64,000 nt of DNA from Diprion similis (GCF_021155765.1 NC_060114.1:16563501-16627500); one strand, 5' to 3'. Shown: positions 16,078 to 41,292, counted from the stretch's first letter. Notes: generated by a model not told the origin, from the sequence alone. Translations and numbers: made by a program.

Positions 16078-17905
16078 AATGACGATCACTTTTCTTTTTT
16101 CTTTCTTCCATTCTTCTACTCTTTTAAGTAACAAGTAAGTTTCTATCATCAAATAATGTTAATAATAATAATCATGATAATAATAACAACAGTGGTTATT
16201 CTTATATTTATGATAGTAGAAGTAATAGTAATAATAATGATAATGATAATAGTAATAATAAGTAGGAAACCATTATTGTTTACCGCAAAATCTATAAAGA
16301 TCTTGTCGAATTGTCATCGTTTTCATCGTTTCAAAGTAACTACTTTTAAGAGAATGTACGCAGCTGAATTGCATTTTTGTGATAATCATCGAGTCTCATG
16401 CTGTTGCTTTGTTAAGAGTACAGCTTCGCATTGCGAATTGAGTTTTCAAAAACGTACTTTATACTGTTTTAAATTAGAAAAAAATCTTATGCGATCAAGC
16501 TGCGTGCCTTTCTTCTTCCAACTGGCCTATTGATTCGCTTTTTTACCCATCGGTTATTTAACTTTCCTTTTTAATAAACTCGTATCAATATATGTATACG
16601 TCGACGTTAGTACGATATCGTTTTTTGCAAAAAAAGGAACGAACAAATCTTTTTCTTGTGTTTTAGAATTTAAAAATTGCAACCGAATTGTTCTCGCGTA
16701 ATTAATTGGGTTTTTTTTTTCTCTCTTTTTTTCTTTTTTTTTTTTTTCCATCGGGCAAGAAAGTATTTTTAAGTATATAAAGGGGTGTAATTCTTAGCAA
16801 TAATTGAGCGCAGTTTTTCCACGTGATAAAGATAATGAAACACATTTTATTTTTCGTCCGGCCAGGGACGCAATATTCTGTAAATTTATTCATTTCTTCA
16901 TTTATTCTGGTTTATTATTGTATTCTTAATTTATTCATCCTTTAGCTAAGACCGTGACCAATATGAGAGTTACGATGGATGTAATTTTGTATTTAAAAAG
17001 ACTAACAATTATTTAACCAGCCTTGATATTGTTTTATTTGAATTTTCATTATTATTATTATATTGTTTTTTTTTTTCCTGATCCAGTTTTATCGAAATCG
17101 ATTTCTCCTCATAAGCATTACGTGGAAGATATTATATTTGAATCTGTGTGTGTGTGTGTGTGTGTGTGTGCATATATATATAATATATATAATATGCACA
17201 CATATTCATTTATATATTTATAATTATATTTATATATTATTTATAAACAAAGAAAAGAACAGAGATAACTTAAGTCATCGAGAAAAACGTCAAGATAAAG
17301 ATGATATAATTTTCTTCCTCCAATTATTATCACTTGTATGCTTTTCTTATTCATTTTCCTTAATCAGATCTCGTACAAAGCGTATAGGTTTGTATTTATA
17401 TCATTGGTTGCTTTAATTTTCAATGCCCCCCCCCCCCCCCCCCCCCTCGTTTAAACTTGCAACAATGACAAGCAACCAATTAATTTTTTTTTCTTTTCCC
17501 TCTTCCCCCCTCTTCTTTTCCAAATCAACGATAGAAGATTTTGATATTTCGGCCCAATCGCTTGTGGAAAATTCGTCGCGATTTTCTTATTCGAAAAAAA
17601 TCAGATCCAGATCGAAAGAATAACAAAAATATATATAGAATGTAGAGCAAACAGAAAGAATCGAACATGCATTGTTCAAATTTAAGACGTTCAACTCTTT
17701 TTACACTTCTTATGCTTTCTAAGATGCGATATTTTCGCTGGGAACAATGTTGAGAGAGCGCTTCGCGTGCTGCACCATAACAACTTGAAGCGTTTACTAC
17801 GGTGATATATCTTAGAGTCGTTTAGAGATAACGGTGTCACGGGAGTCGCCAGAACCAACAAAGCTGGTACGACATTGGATTGTTGTACCTCCTCTAGCAT
17901 TGGCT

Positions 17906-28194
<10,289 letters not shown>

Positions 28195-28299
28195 CTTCGT
28201 CGTGACTACTTTTTGGATGATTACAATATATTTGAGCAGGAGTTAACGGAGGATAACGCACAGTGTCAAAGAGTGGTGGACGAGCGAAGGGGTGGGGGA

Positions 28300-28440
28300 A
28301 GAAGTGGGACCGGCGGCGGGGGGGAGGGGACAAGGGGCAGGTTTGGCCGGGACGGGAATGGGTCGTGGAAAACGGCGTGGTGGGGAGGGGGAGGGGGAGG
28401 GGGACGGCGAGGGGGAGGGGGAGGGGGAGGGGGGGGAAGG
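28300..28440 (+). repeat. G-rich, potential G-quadruplex tract just upstream of CaMKI
   Basis: Dozens of runs of three or more G separated by one to three bases on the plus strand (GGGGGAGGGGG-type units). CaMKI is transcribed from the minus strand, so its 5' leader would be C-rich and the template strand G-rich here. Confidence 0.7.
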
Positions 28441-28749
28441 GTGATGTGTATCAGGCGATGATTTCACTCTGTCTCTCTCCCTCTTGAGGTAATGACGATT
28501 ATTTTATTCAATGGATCGTATTGAGGTGGAGGGGGATGGGAAAAAATTAAAACGAGAAATTAGAAACTAATAGGAAATGTAATTCGAGAAATGTTGCAGG
28601 GGTAATGGAAAGGGGAAAAGGAAGGAAAAAAAAAAAATAAGAAAATAAAAGGAAAAAATTAGGAACAAGATACGGACACGTTACGATTATTTAAGCGAAC
28701 AAGACAATTGACTGCGACAATTATGTATATTTTTAAACCAGAGACTTGG

Positions 28750-28780
<31 letters not shown>

Positions 28781-28926
28781 ATGATTTATGTATTATTGTA
28801 ACACGAGTTTGATTATGTATGTACTACAAGATGTCGATGCTTTTAGAAATTATTTCGTCTCTAAATGTATTTACGCATGTAAATTCGGACGAATGTCTTC
28901 ACTTGTGTGTATGTACGGAGTGAGAA

Positions 28927-29038
<112 letters not shown>

Positions 29039-32000
29039 AAGACGGAAGAGGTTAAAGTTTAAAAGATTGATGATGAAAAACTTATCAGTCTTTACTTCAA
29101 TATGTGAATATTGTGTATTCATGTAATTTATGTACGAATCTCGTTGATTTTTGGTCAACGACAAGATTTTTATATCGAAGAAGATCTGCCGGGAATTAAT
29201 CGTAGAGGGGTTACCATTAACATATGTGAAAATCGAATCGCGGGATAACGCGCGATGATAATGAGGGTGGGGAAAAAAAATTAGAAAGGGAGGAAACGTT
29301 TTTTTGTTTTCGTTCTTTTGAAAAAAAGTTAAAACAAAAACACAAACGAACGAACGAATGAATGAATGAGAAATAAAACAAGGAAAATATTGAGAATTGG
29401 ATGCACCGATTGAAACGAATTTTCGTTCTGTTTGTTGTTTTTGATTTTTCTTTCAATGGCGATCCGTTTTTTTTTGCTGTTTTTTTTCCCTCCCCTTTTT
29501 GTTTCTCCCTTTCGTTCGTGGTCTTGGACGAGAAATTCAACTACGTATAGCGAGTATCGAGGCGGCGCGAGGATATCGTATTAATTTATTTCTTTATAAT
29601 ACTACGTGTCTCTTTATTCTCACTGTTGAATGCACACTTCGACATGCGATAATCACCACCAAAGGATGACGGTAATGATCAACGTGTATGTATGACTGAC
29701 TTTGGCAAACACGAGTGTCTCGCGTTCGCAAAACTGGCACAGGGTCACGGCCTTACGCCCTCCTCAGTCAGATATCCTAGTTGGTGCGTGTTTCCTTTTT
29801 TTTTTTTTTTTTTTTTTAAATTTTTCTACGAGTTTGAATTTCCCGGCAATTTCATTTGTTTTTTTCTCTATCTTTTGTTTTCACTAGAATCTATAAATCT
29901 ATGCAACACAGTCGTCGTATGTTCGTATCCGTATCGTTTGTTTTCGCTGACCGGTTGTTCGGTTCTTGTTTTTCGTTATATGTCTTGATAAACATTTGCC
30001 CCTGCCCTCTGACGATTATAATATACTTCAGGTCATATAACGCGAAAAGAAAATATTGTTATTATTGTTACTTCACTGTTTTCGCGCTTCCTCCGCATAT
30101 GATGATAATTGCGATGCTGGGTGATGAACCTCGATGATTTATTTCAACAGCTTCTAACGTTTAATTTTATATATATATATACCTAATATCCTTGTTCGCG
30201 ATTCGTCCTTTCGAATCAACTACCTACAACTGCATCACCAGCAGTCAGGTATGTTACTTGTGCCTACGCAGATATTATCGCGTCGATATTCTCTTTTACT
30301 TTTTGCTATGATTTTATCAATTCTGTTTATCATCGAACAACTCAACTACAGTTTATTTACTTCCTAAACTGTTTTTCCATTCAATTTTCAACTCTCGTAC
30401 GCCGCACTGCTGCATACACTAAACCGTTTGACCATCTATGAACACCCCGCACACTCTATGGACGCAAGATATGTCTCTTATAGCCTCTGCTGTAACAGAC
30501 CGGATCGTAGATCCAATGTTGCAATTTTTTTTAATTTTTTTTTTTTTCTTGCCCTGCTTTCGGTACGAAGTGTGCAGCGGACGTTTACAGTGGATGATTT
30601 ATTTCTCCGTAAAGTCCCGACGAGATGCTTAAAACTCGGGGAAAAACACTACTGAACCACTGAATGACCATTAGCCACGAAGCAGCTAGGTGGTGGTGGT
30701 GGTGGTGGTAGTGGCAAAGGCAAAATAACGCTGTAGCCACACTTTTTGACCACGGATTACAATGTTTCATTGAAATGCGCATCGTCTTGGCTCATTCGGA
30801 GCATCGCCGCACTGGCGCCGCTCTGTGTCAATGTATGAAGTAATTTGATATAGAAATCGTTGCGCCGATGCATACAGGGTGATTCACAAGAAGCCGGAGA
30901 AAGTTCACGTTTCAGTTATCTTGATTTTAACATTCGTTTGCAAGACTCGAGTGTTACTCGCGTCTCATTATTCTTCGTCTAAAGATTTTATCTTTAAATT
31001 TGTAACCAGTGACTCTCAGGATCATCGGAAGGTCGCTGGTTTACTTTTTTTTATTCTGTTTTCTACCGCGTTATATACCTATATTCTTACGATCTTGATG
31101 CAATGATCCACGGTTCCGCATATTACCGGAAAACGGGCAATTATGTAATCTGTCTGGTTATGCAATCGACGTGTGTAATACACTAAGCAATACGGAAGCG
31201 AATTGAACATTCTCCGGCATGATACGTCGGTAAAGTAGGTAGCATCGCTCAAATCCAATCACAGTTTTACGTGTCTTTCACGTAATATATACGAATTCTA
31301 TAATTAGATAAGGTGTAAAAACGATTATTCTTCACTTCAAATCGTAATTTTTTAAACCCCCCCTCCCCCCCCCCCCTCTCTCTTCGATAATAATTAATTG
31401 TTCCGCGTGCTGCGCGTGCAATGGATAAAAGAAGCGCGCGTGGCGCGCCAAGATTTACAATAGTTTGGCAGCCGTTTGAATTCTATATAATAACGACAGG
31501 TGTAACGTGAAATTAGAAGGTCGTATAATTAGCTATTATCTGCCAATGTAGATGTATTGTAACGTATTATTCGTTTATTTTAAATCGAACGTATATGCCT
31601 CGGAGCCAACTGTACTATTGCAGACTGTAGAAACTTGGAATAAATTCAATAATTATACAGGGACACGTGAATACCGATGAAAAAGGATAAGAAACGAAGA
31701 ATTTCTCCAACTGTTGACGATTACGGAACGCTTATGCTTTTATTATACAATTATACACAGCCGTGTCTAGTTTGGTCGTGATTTTATTTTTTCTTTAACT
31801 TTTTTCTTGCCACACACAAAAAAAAAAAAAAAAAAAAAAAACAATAAAAATAAAAAAATAAGGAAAAATAAAGTATCGGAGAAAAAAGAAAGTAACATCT
31901 CATCGTGCATCTGCAGTGGCCCGAACGGAATGCCATCGTTTTGGCCGCCCCTGTGCAGCCAGGTTATAAACGTTGGTATAATTTGTAGAGATACCTCGAG

Positions 32001-32871
32001 TGAAAGTATCAAGCTACATGCAAGAATATATATATATATATATGTATATACATATAATTTCTTCCCCCCTTTTTTTTTTCTTTTCTTTTTCATGATTCTT
32101 CAGGTTTTACGTCGTTACGCTCTGCTGCAAGATTTCATATATGGTTGAGTAACATGATATCAAAGGCAGCCAACGACGATCTTACAACCGCATAATATAT
32201 ACCGCGGTTTTCTATAAACACATAATGAAAATTTTTCCATCTGTGTGTGATTGTTGTACAGGAAATAAGGAGGAGGAGAAAAAAAAGGAGAAGAAAAAAA
32301 AAAACAATGAATAAAAAATAGTACGTATAATAGAAAGATGTTCGTTACTATACCCGGTGTGTTTTTTTTTCATCTTTTCTTTTTTTTTTTTTCGTCGTTT
32401 TTCTTTTTCTTCGCGCGTGAAACGGTTATTGCGTAATTGTAATTGACTGACTGCAGAGTGTAATGCGCGGAGATTGTGAAATATTTGAGAAATGAATGCT
32501 ATTTACGAATGTGTTGAAAAACTTTCGCAAACCTTATATAAATATACATATTCTCGATTACCTCTGTTATACCTATAAGTGATCTTCTCGTGTTATAATT
32601 GGAAGGCAATTAGAATGCGAAGACGTAAACAAAATAATTAACGATCGGATCATTTTCCTTAATTCTGTTTAATCTTATACTTTTGTTTTCGTATTCGTTT
32701 GATTCTTCATTTTTATCCTCTTTTGTACACTTTTCTTTTTCTTTTTTCTTTTCTCTTTATACTATACGTTGACTTTCCGTTACACTATAACAATTTAATA
32801 ATAATTTCAACATCTTTTACTTCTCTTTATTCTTAAATATTACGCGTTCAATTGTTGATTTGTTTGAATAC

Positions 32872-32872
<1 letters not shown>

Positions 32873-32920
<48 letters not shown>
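32873..32920. repeat. (TA)n microsatellite
   Basis: About 24 uninterrupted TA dinucleotides. A similar array lies at 56861-56898 in the CAPS 3' flank. Confidence 0.9.
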
Positions 32921-32925
<5 letters not shown>

Positions 32926-33229
32926 CTATTATAATATTGTGTATATTGTATATGTATAAATACGAGTATAAATATATGTCGATTGAATATGTCAATATTT
33001 ATATAACGTGGAAATACATGATTAGATTTGTCGTGCAAGGGGGGAAAAAAAAAATAAAGAAAAAAAAACTTTGTTTATCACTAATTTGTTCTTGCTTTTT
33101 TCAAACGTTGAGTATTTTTTTTTTTTCTTCTTTTTTCATTTCAGAATTTGATTAACGCTCGTACAGCAAGACTTAAGATATTAGAATTATATCATACAAT
33201 TAAATATAATGAAAATCAGTACTTGTGTA

Positions 33230-33254
33230 AAAAGTAAGATTAAATCTTACTTTT
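33230..33254. repeat. Perfect 11-bp hairpin
   Basis: AAAAGTAAGAT, loop TAA, ATCTTACTTTT: a perfect palindrome with a three-base loop in AT-rich intergenic or UTR sequence. No function assigned. Confidence 0.65.
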
Positions 33255-35059
33255 CAATGGAAAAACAACAATCTAATAAATAATTTACATAATTTCTATT
33301 CAATTATTATCGTAATAATGTAACGTATACAGAATCTTGTCATATTATTAGATTCATTATTGAATCATATTGTTTTTAATGTTATCGGTGAATGACAATT
33401 TTTATCGGCAGTAACTTTTGAAATATTTGAGTATTACCACTCGGGTGTATAATGATTTTGAATTTGAAAATCGTAATATGACGGTTGTGCTAAAAATTTT
33501 ATTAGTATCTCTAATTTTTTGGAAAAATTCGTGAAAATGGTCGATAGGTGATTTAAAACAGGGAAAACTCTGCCTGTTGTAATGCAATTCAGTGCATACA
33601 TTTTACCGATGGAGATTTTTTTTTTTTTTTTCCACCATAAGTGATTGGAAAAAGTGAGGAATTCGGCTAATCGTGAAAAATTAAGGAATTGCGTAAATTC
33701 AGGTGAATTACCATCCGGCTAAAATATTTTCACGAATTTTCCCTGTATAATAATTTACCCGTATTTTATTCATGTGAAATATGTTGTTGTATGTTTTGAA
33801 AATCAAACTCTTACAAGGAGTTTCTATTATTATCTTATGTATAAAATTTTACAATTAGAAACTATGGCGCGATAATGTATATCGTGTAAATAGTACGCAT
33901 TTACGATTGTCATTGTCTATATAGATGAATATATAATATACGAATATTTATAATTCAAACAATAATGACAATAAAAAATATTGATAATAATAATAATAAT
34001 AATAATAACAAAGATAATCAAACGATCACATAAAACTTTTAAGTACTTCGAAGATTATTCGATGGATGAATCAGGCGTATCGGCGTATGATAATTTATCT
34101 TAAGTACGGAATAAAATTTAGTGTATAATAAAAGAATTTCGAATTCGAATGAAAATTTCGTAACTCTATAACCAAATGTCGTGAAATATTATTTATTATA
34201 CATAAATAAACTTTTTTATTTGCGATAAAATTATTTTTTTCTAATATAAATAAAAACTTTCTAATACTGTGAAAATAAATTGCCGTAGCACGTGTGTAAT
34301 ATACACTGTCGACATAAAAAAAAAAAAAAAAACTAACAAAAGTCGTCGTTGGTTTTTTTTTTTTATTATTTTTTTTTTTTTTTTAAATTTATTTATTTAT
34401 GTCTTTTTTTCAAAGTCTTCCAATTCTCAAAAATATAATAAATAAATAGGGTAAAAGTGACGGAAGAGTGAAAGAATCAAATACAGAAAGGAAAATATTG
34501 CACGCGTGGCTGAAATTTGAAATTTGAAATTATTATTCAGCAATATTTCAATATCCTGTAGTGGAAAATGTTTATAAATAACGATATAGTAGTATAGGTA
34601 TATGATGATAGTCAAGAACTTGACATACAATTATGAAATTATAGGTGTGTGTGTGTGTGCGTGTGTGTGTATACATATGTATAGAGTATTTCGTTACAAG
34701 GAACAAAGTCACCATGTGTTGAATATGAGAAGTAAAAAAGTTACTGATTGTAATAATGATAGAAATTGTTATAAAGAAAAGTTACCGGCAGTAATAAAAC
34801 AGCAACAGGCAATTCTTCAGTTATTATATATCTATATAATACTTGTGGCTTGTGTCTGGGAGTATTAAAATGACTAATTCTTGTCCCAAATTAGCTCGTG
34901 TGCAAAGTTATGCATATATTATAAGTATATAATATATATATATTTAAAGCTGACTGGACTACTTAATTATTATATTAAATTCCTGGTCAATTACGGATGT
35001 TTCTACCAGCCTAGAAACTGGTAACTATTTTATACGTATTATGTATTTCATTTCGTTTA

Positions 35060-37518
35060 CTATTTGCACTTGCTTTTACCGTCGAGTAACTTTTTCCAAA
35101 GGTCGAATTGTTCGCTGTATTTAACCATGTGAATGCTGACGCTATGCTGTATGTTACAAGGATTGAAGGGAATTCTTTTGTTGAAAAATTCATTCGCTTG
35201 ATATCTTTTTATGCCCAGTTTGTGGGCGACGATACCTGTGGTGAATACGTCCTCGAGTTTCAGATAAGTCTGCTTTAAGGATTCGACGTAAAGCTTGGGA
35301 ACTACGTCGCTCGACAATAAGTACGCAGGACCGGTTGTAAAGTCTGGAAATCTTTCCGCCTTGTACCGGGAGTGAGATACGTAGTACTTGCTCTTCTTGT
35401 TCCTGATCGGTTTCCACCTCCGAGCCAAACGACCAAATATCACGTTTCTACTCTTGGAGTGTTTGTTCACAAACGACAATAGCCGTGGAACGTTTATGAA
35501 CATGTCGTCGTCAGTCTTTAGGAAAAATTTCACCTTACTGCAATATTCTTGGACCCATTCCAACGCCGATATAGTTTTCAGCGTCAGGTTTGAGTACGAG
35601 TCAATGAAGTTACCTCTAATCACGTCTCTGTACATGTCTTCTTCCCTCGACAATACCGCTCTTATTTGTTTGTCAGTCGTATCGCCGAGCATGAACATTA
35701 TGCCGACATCTTTTCTCTGGCCAAAGTGACCCCAGGTTTGGCGTATGGCTGTTCTCGCTGCAAAGTGTGTCGGCGCTGACATTACAAGGATCACCACTTC
35801 CATGTTGGCACCTAAGTTCGGACACTTTTCTGGTATCGATACTGAGTGGCCAGGCTGGTAAATGGCAGCCGCTGAATCATTCCTGATTACCGGCGTAGCG
35901 CTTTCACTGATATTTTGAATTTTTGCTGGCTTCTTGATGGGCGCCTGCTCGATGCTCTTCGATATATTTAATATCATGGTGGATTGTGAGCTGACCAATG
36001 ACGAAGGTGTCGTCATTTGTTGATAGTTGCTCGCATCGTGCGAAGAGGCGTTGAGAGACGGTGGCTCAACTGTTGCATTCTTTGTCGATAATGCTCCTTG
36101 CGATTCTCCGCTTGCATTCAGTATCGATCGAACCATGATTCCTGACGACTGACCTTGAATTGGAAATAAACAAAATATAAGTTGTCATCAATGATCCTTT
36201 TTTATCTTTCAATTTGCTCGAATTTTTATTTATTGCTCGGATTTAAATTTTTCAATTGTAAACTTTATTTAACAAAAATGCTAACTGACGCTCTCAGTAC
36301 AGCCGTGAATGAATATAACTTGGAAAATCTAGATTTTGAATTTTTATTTTTTTTATTTTTTTCATACACACTGAGTGTGTCATCATATAATTGTTTTCAT
36401 GTAATTGTAATGTAAAAAAAGGGTTAAATTCATCACTTGAGTGTTGATAATAATATAATTGAGAAACAATGTCTTTTTTTTTTGTAATTTGTATTCCAAT
36501 TTTTCAACAAATCACATTTTTCAGAAGTTTATCGGGCTGATAACGATTATTATTGTCGAAAGATTATCTTCGTCATGATTTTTACAACAGTTTGCTGATA
36601 CAGTAGAGAAGAAAAATGATGACACGTAGGGGAAAAAATCAGCTTTCTATGGATAATTCGCGCAGTTGTGAATTTGAAACTCGGTGAAAGTTGATATTTC
36701 AAATAATTGTTGTTATCGTTAGAAAACATCATTTGGGTACTAAATTCCGTTGCATTTGCACTTTCGATACATGCATACGATAGAAATTTAACGACTCGTT
36801 GATTTTCAAATATCGTTAATAATTTTCCAGGAAAACGTTCAAGTATTGCGTTCCGCTTTATTTTTTGTATTTTTAAATAGATTTCAACCCTGGCAAGTAA
36901 ACCGTGAAAAGTGAAAATAATTTGAAGCAATTAAGCCAGCTCTCGGATTCTGATGTGACGAGATTAATTTTAAAAAGAATTTAGTAAATTCGTATGCATC
37001 GATGTGTCAACGGTCATTTCGAACCCTTTTTTCAAAGGTTGGATTCTTACGGGCAGCAGAATACCTAATTCTTGACCAATAGAAATGCCAATAAGGTAAA
37101 ATAGCGCCACCTGACGTGCACTGATCACTCGTGCGATTGTCCTATTTTATTGGCATTCCTATTGGTCAAGAGCTAGGCAGAAAAATAAAAATCCAACAAA
37201 ATTCGAACTCGGCGTTCTTTCGATTCGAATCCTCTGGCGCGATGTGTTTGTTTCATAGAAACGGTTGAAGAAAAAAAAAAAAAAAAAAAAAATAAATATG
37301 AATCTTATCCGTTACGGACGTAATTTTTTTTCTTGAATTTTACTATGAATTAGAATGGATGTTTGAATGTGTGTCATATACTCACTGCTGGTAATCAGCA
37401 CGGTCATCTGATGAATCTCGTTGGTAGCGGTGTAATAATAGGCAAAAACCGACAGGCAAAATAGTCCGAGAATAGCGAAGTGCAATGCGCGACCTCGTAT
37501 ATTTACAAACATGTACAT
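35060..37518 (-). CDS. Beta-1,3-galactosyltransferase-like enzyme (GT31)
   Basis: Two minus-strand coding exons, 37386-37518 and 35060-36153, join across an A|GT serine codon to 408 residues. Exon 1 supplies a short cytosolic tail (MYMFVNIRGRA) and a signal-anchor helix (LHFAILGLFCLSVFAYYY), as in a type II Golgi protein. A Ser/Thr/Asn-rich stem with several N-glycosylation sequons follows. The catalytic domain has IRQTWG at 181, MFMLGDT, the metal-binding DDD in FLKTDDDMFINV at 259-261 and EDVFTTG from 345, all hallmarks of family GT31. The end is CNIQHSVSIHMVKYSEQFDLW, then KSKCK. It likely transfers Gal or GlcNAc in beta-1,3 linkage to glycoprotein or glycolipid acceptors in the Golgi; donor and acceptor cannot be told from sequence. 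A single-exon start at 36136 would lack the anchor, so the two-exon model is preferred. Confidence 0.93.
37038..37197. repeat. Short foldback element in the galactosyltransferase intron
   Basis: The left arm (GTTGGATT, then CCTAATTCTTGACCAATAGA, then AATGCCAATAAGG) and right arm (CCTATTTTATTGGCATTCCT, then ATTGGTCAAGAGCTAGG, then AATCCAAC) are inverted repeats around a short spacer at about 37104-37140. It is noncoding and has the size and symmetry of a MITE. Confidence 0.7.
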
Positions 37519-40500
37519 GGCGATGAAATTGTATATAACATGTATACGTATATACGTGCAGTGAAAGAAACGAAACGGTATTGAATAAAAGTGGTTATTT
37601 GAAAAAAAAAAAGAACGTAATCAAGTACAATCATTCAATTCGAGAATTGATTCGTTATTCTTTCGGTGGATCGTTGAAACTGTAACAATAATAGGAACGG
37701 TGGAAGTACTGCAGTTTGTTCGAAATCGCGAAGCAGTATAAAAACAAACTGACTTCTGTTGCCGACATTCTACAATAAATTTCATATCTATTTTGAAACA
37801 ATTGAAATCGGTTTTCTTTTTTTTTTTTTTTTTCTCTCTTCTCTTCGCTTGTTTGTTTCTCTCCTTAAGCCGCTCGTGAATCCTTTTTACACGGTGCAGG
37901 GATCTCCTTTTGGTTTTTGTTTATGTCTGGTTATATTGTTATTTTTTTTCTCCTTCTTTCTCTCAGTCACGATCATCCGACGTACGGCTAAGCTCGCACT
38001 GCAACACCTCCGGCGAACACGTCATTATTGCTCTTCGCCTCAGGTAAAAAATCCAAACCGCACGACGACTGCATCCAGCCGATGCGAAACCCCTTTTCTC
38101 CTTTCCCCCTCCCCACCACACACGCCTGAAGTCGCGTGTCTCACGGTGCAAATCGATCGCCGTTCGTTTGTCGAGTTCCCAGGTTACCACTCGCTCTCAC
38201 TCTCTGTCTCTCTGTGTCTCACTCTTTCTCCTCGTTGCCGGCTATCGAATCGAAGATCAGGGCGGCGGCGGGAAATTTGAAAAAAAAAAAAAAAAAAAAA
38301 AAAAATAGGCGCACCGTAGATTTCAGGGGAAGCTGCGCGACTTACTTCACAACGCAAACAATTCACTACCGGTTATCGAAATCTCGCGAATTTTAACCGC
38401 AGAGAATAGAACCTCTAGACCCTCCGCGCTTAGCCGTATCTTGTCTCAAAGTGAACGCGCGACGTCGGGGGTTTCGAACCAGCTGAGGACAACTTCTTAC
38501 TCTCATCGGCCGATTCTACCTGCAGCGCGGAAGCACCGCCTACCCTTCTCCGAAAGCCTAAGGCTATACTTGTCTAGAGTCCCGCCGCCGGATAGCTGAA
38601 TCATACGAACATACGTGTTGGTGACTATTTGATTTTCTTTTCTTTTTCTTCGTTTCTTTATCATCGTCCTTGATATCGGATACTTTTTATCTTCACTCCG
38701 CCTAGCACAATCGCTGCTTTTCGCGAACCTCTTCTCGTAATTAATTACGATCTTGAAATATGCGCGTCAATGGAAAACCGATCGATTTTTTTTTATTATT
38801 GAAAACTTCGAAAACAGTTGATATCTCAACTTTTAAATCCATTATCACCTTTTGTTTCGATCGATTGTTTTGCGCTTTGACGAACTTCATGCGTTTATTA
38901 TACATACACCTTTTTGATACCCCATGCTCGACGGTTTACGCATCGTAAAAATTGAACCTGAAAAATTGATTTACTATCTAGTCGAGTTTCGAAATGCGTC
39001 TGGTGATTATCTTCGATTGGTATTCGTTACCACGGTATTAACAACATGGTCATTCTTTGTCCATTTATCAAGCTGGTTTCCCTTGATCCTTGAAATGTAG
39101 CTTCACAATTAACGACCGTAACATATGTTGATTACTTGTGCTATTACCCTTGAACCTGTTCCAGAATGCTTTCCAAACAAATTTCAACGAGGGAAACGAA
39201 TCTTATATATTACGAATTTCGATTTTATAGATCGAATAATAACCAAAAAACTTTATTTATTACTTATAAAGTTTCTTTCTGTATTTTTTACGTTGATAAA
39301 TAATTCTTGAAGTTTTTGATTCATATAGATAATGTGGTTGCCTTCTCGGAAGAAAATGGAAAACGTTTTCACACAGATGTGATGGACTTTATCGTTATTA
39401 TTAACATTATCGGGGACAGCATAACGAGAGGATGATGGAAGATATTACGTTTGGGGTTTGATACGAGAAAGTTTATTCGAAAATAGAAGAAGTACGAAAA
39501 ATATTCATTTTTAAACTTTGTTTATCAATTCGTTTACAATCGTAGTTTATTATTAATTATTACGTTCGAATAAAAGTGTTTTAAATGCAAAATTAAAGTT
39601 TGTTTAATCGTTATTAATAATAAATATTTGAAAAATTGGGTAATTTTTTCTTAAAATCCAAAATATCGTTCTCGTTTCTACAAAAGCAAACTTTATCTAA
39701 TAAAAATATTTTTTCATTTATATTAGTCACGCGGAAGAAATCAAAATTTCTTTTTAAGAACTTAAATTTGAAATTCTCGTTGACCGGTGTTACATATATG
39801 CGAGTTGCTTCTTTTTGATATCCGACTTTTCATCGAACGTCTGATGTATGTACTTCCTACTCGGATCAAGATTGATAACGTGTAATTAATCAGTAGACCG
39901 AAACGGATTAAACGATTTTATTTTCTCTTTCTTTTGCGTTCCTTCTTTATCTCTGCCAACGTCGTATCGAGTGGCAATACGTAATAAAATGATTGAGCGA
40001 GGAATCTGCCTTAATCCAAATTCCGTGAACCGACGGATTGATAAAAGTACAATATAACTAATGTACGTACGTACGAACGAACATGTGTTCGCGATAAACG
40101 GCTAGACGTTGAAACAAGTTTTTGGTATTATTAATGGCTGTCACGCACGTACACTGCGATCAACGTTTATCGCCTGATTATCGCGAAACTGACAATGAGT
40201 CACTCAATCATTCGATCACCGATTGCAATATCCGTGATGTATCAAATCCAAATGATTTGCATTTTCGAGCTTTTCCGACATAATATTTCGGAACTTCGTA
40301 TTCTTCTGCGCCTCTGTATCTAAATAAATATAAAAATTTTTCACCCGCCAAGAATAGATTTGAGGAAGACGTTTTTGTCGCGTTACTTCATTGATTACGA
40401 CACCTCGCAAAATTACAATCAAATAATTTATTGCAAGTTTCAATCAATGACCTTTCTCGACGAACTTTTATACCTCGTACACGGTTAGATAAAAAAAATA

Positions 40501-41292
40501 TCCCAGCAAGTTCACTAAAATTTTTTGCTCTATTTAGGCATTTTTGAATGTAGTAACGAGTGAAAAAAAAAAAAAAAAAAAAAAAATAATGAAAATTACA
40601 AATCAAATTTTGATAATACGACAAATTAAATTTTTAAATCACAAAAATGTGTCTTATATTCACCAACAAAAATCTAACAAATAACACAAATATAAAGTGG
40701 ATCTGCCGAGATTTTTTATCATGTTTAGTTTCAAATTTCTTACAGTGTATATATATATATATACCTAAAGACTCGCTGCCCCGTTACAGATTCCTAATTG
40801 ACTATTTGCACTTCCAAATGCTGTTATATATCTACCCGTTCTTTTACCGTTTTTTCATTTTTCATTTTTTATTTTTGTTTGCTTTTCTTCGATTGGATAC
40901 ACAAACCGCTGACTCGACCCTGATGCGGCCACCAAAAATTCTCCCACTGATTCACGTACACTTGAGACAATTTGCACAGCCTGTTCAATCACGTCTACTG
41001 CTATAAGTTATGCACACGTCATACTTACTCGGGCCACTGACCCGTCTCGTTGCAGCAGCCACTCGTATTAATTTTCTCTACTTTCCAACTAAACGGTTGT
41101 TATTATATTGATTCCCGATTTGTTTCTTTTTTTTTTTTAATCTTTCTTTTTCGTTGCATTATCCCTTTTTTTTTTTTTTTTTTTTGCACTGCCAGTTATG
41201 TAAATCCATAAATTTTGCGTAAAAATTCACAGAGTTGAACGATGATTCTTTTCGCGAATCGTTATTTTTGCACGGTATTGTGTTTTTTTTTG

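Larger units (their letters stand above)
10396..17905. other. Convergent 3' flanks of the sorting nexin and CaMKI; repeat-rich noncoding DNA
   Basis: No supportable coding exon in 7.5 kb between two convergent genes. Candidate plus-strand poly(A) signals are AATAAA at 10682-10687 and 12293-12298. The region is full of simple repeats: (ATT)n at 11538-11587, AT dinucleotides around 13120-13215, a GA-rich block at 13875-14010, C34 at 14590-14623, TG/TA at 17145-17190 and C21 at 17426-17446. A 10-bp perfect hairpin lies at 16054-16077 and a foldback of TAGAA-type units near 13535-13770. Some of this is probably 3' UTR of both genes. Confidence 0.6.

Noticed and set aside
28213-28487. Gly/Arg-rich and Pro/Ser-rich open frames
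   Set aside because: Products of a low-complexity G-rich tract upstream of CaMKI, with no conserved sequence.
30874-31110. Sequence starting CAGGGTGATTCAC, resembling the end of a transposon
   Set aside because: No inverted partner end or target duplication was found within a few kilobases.
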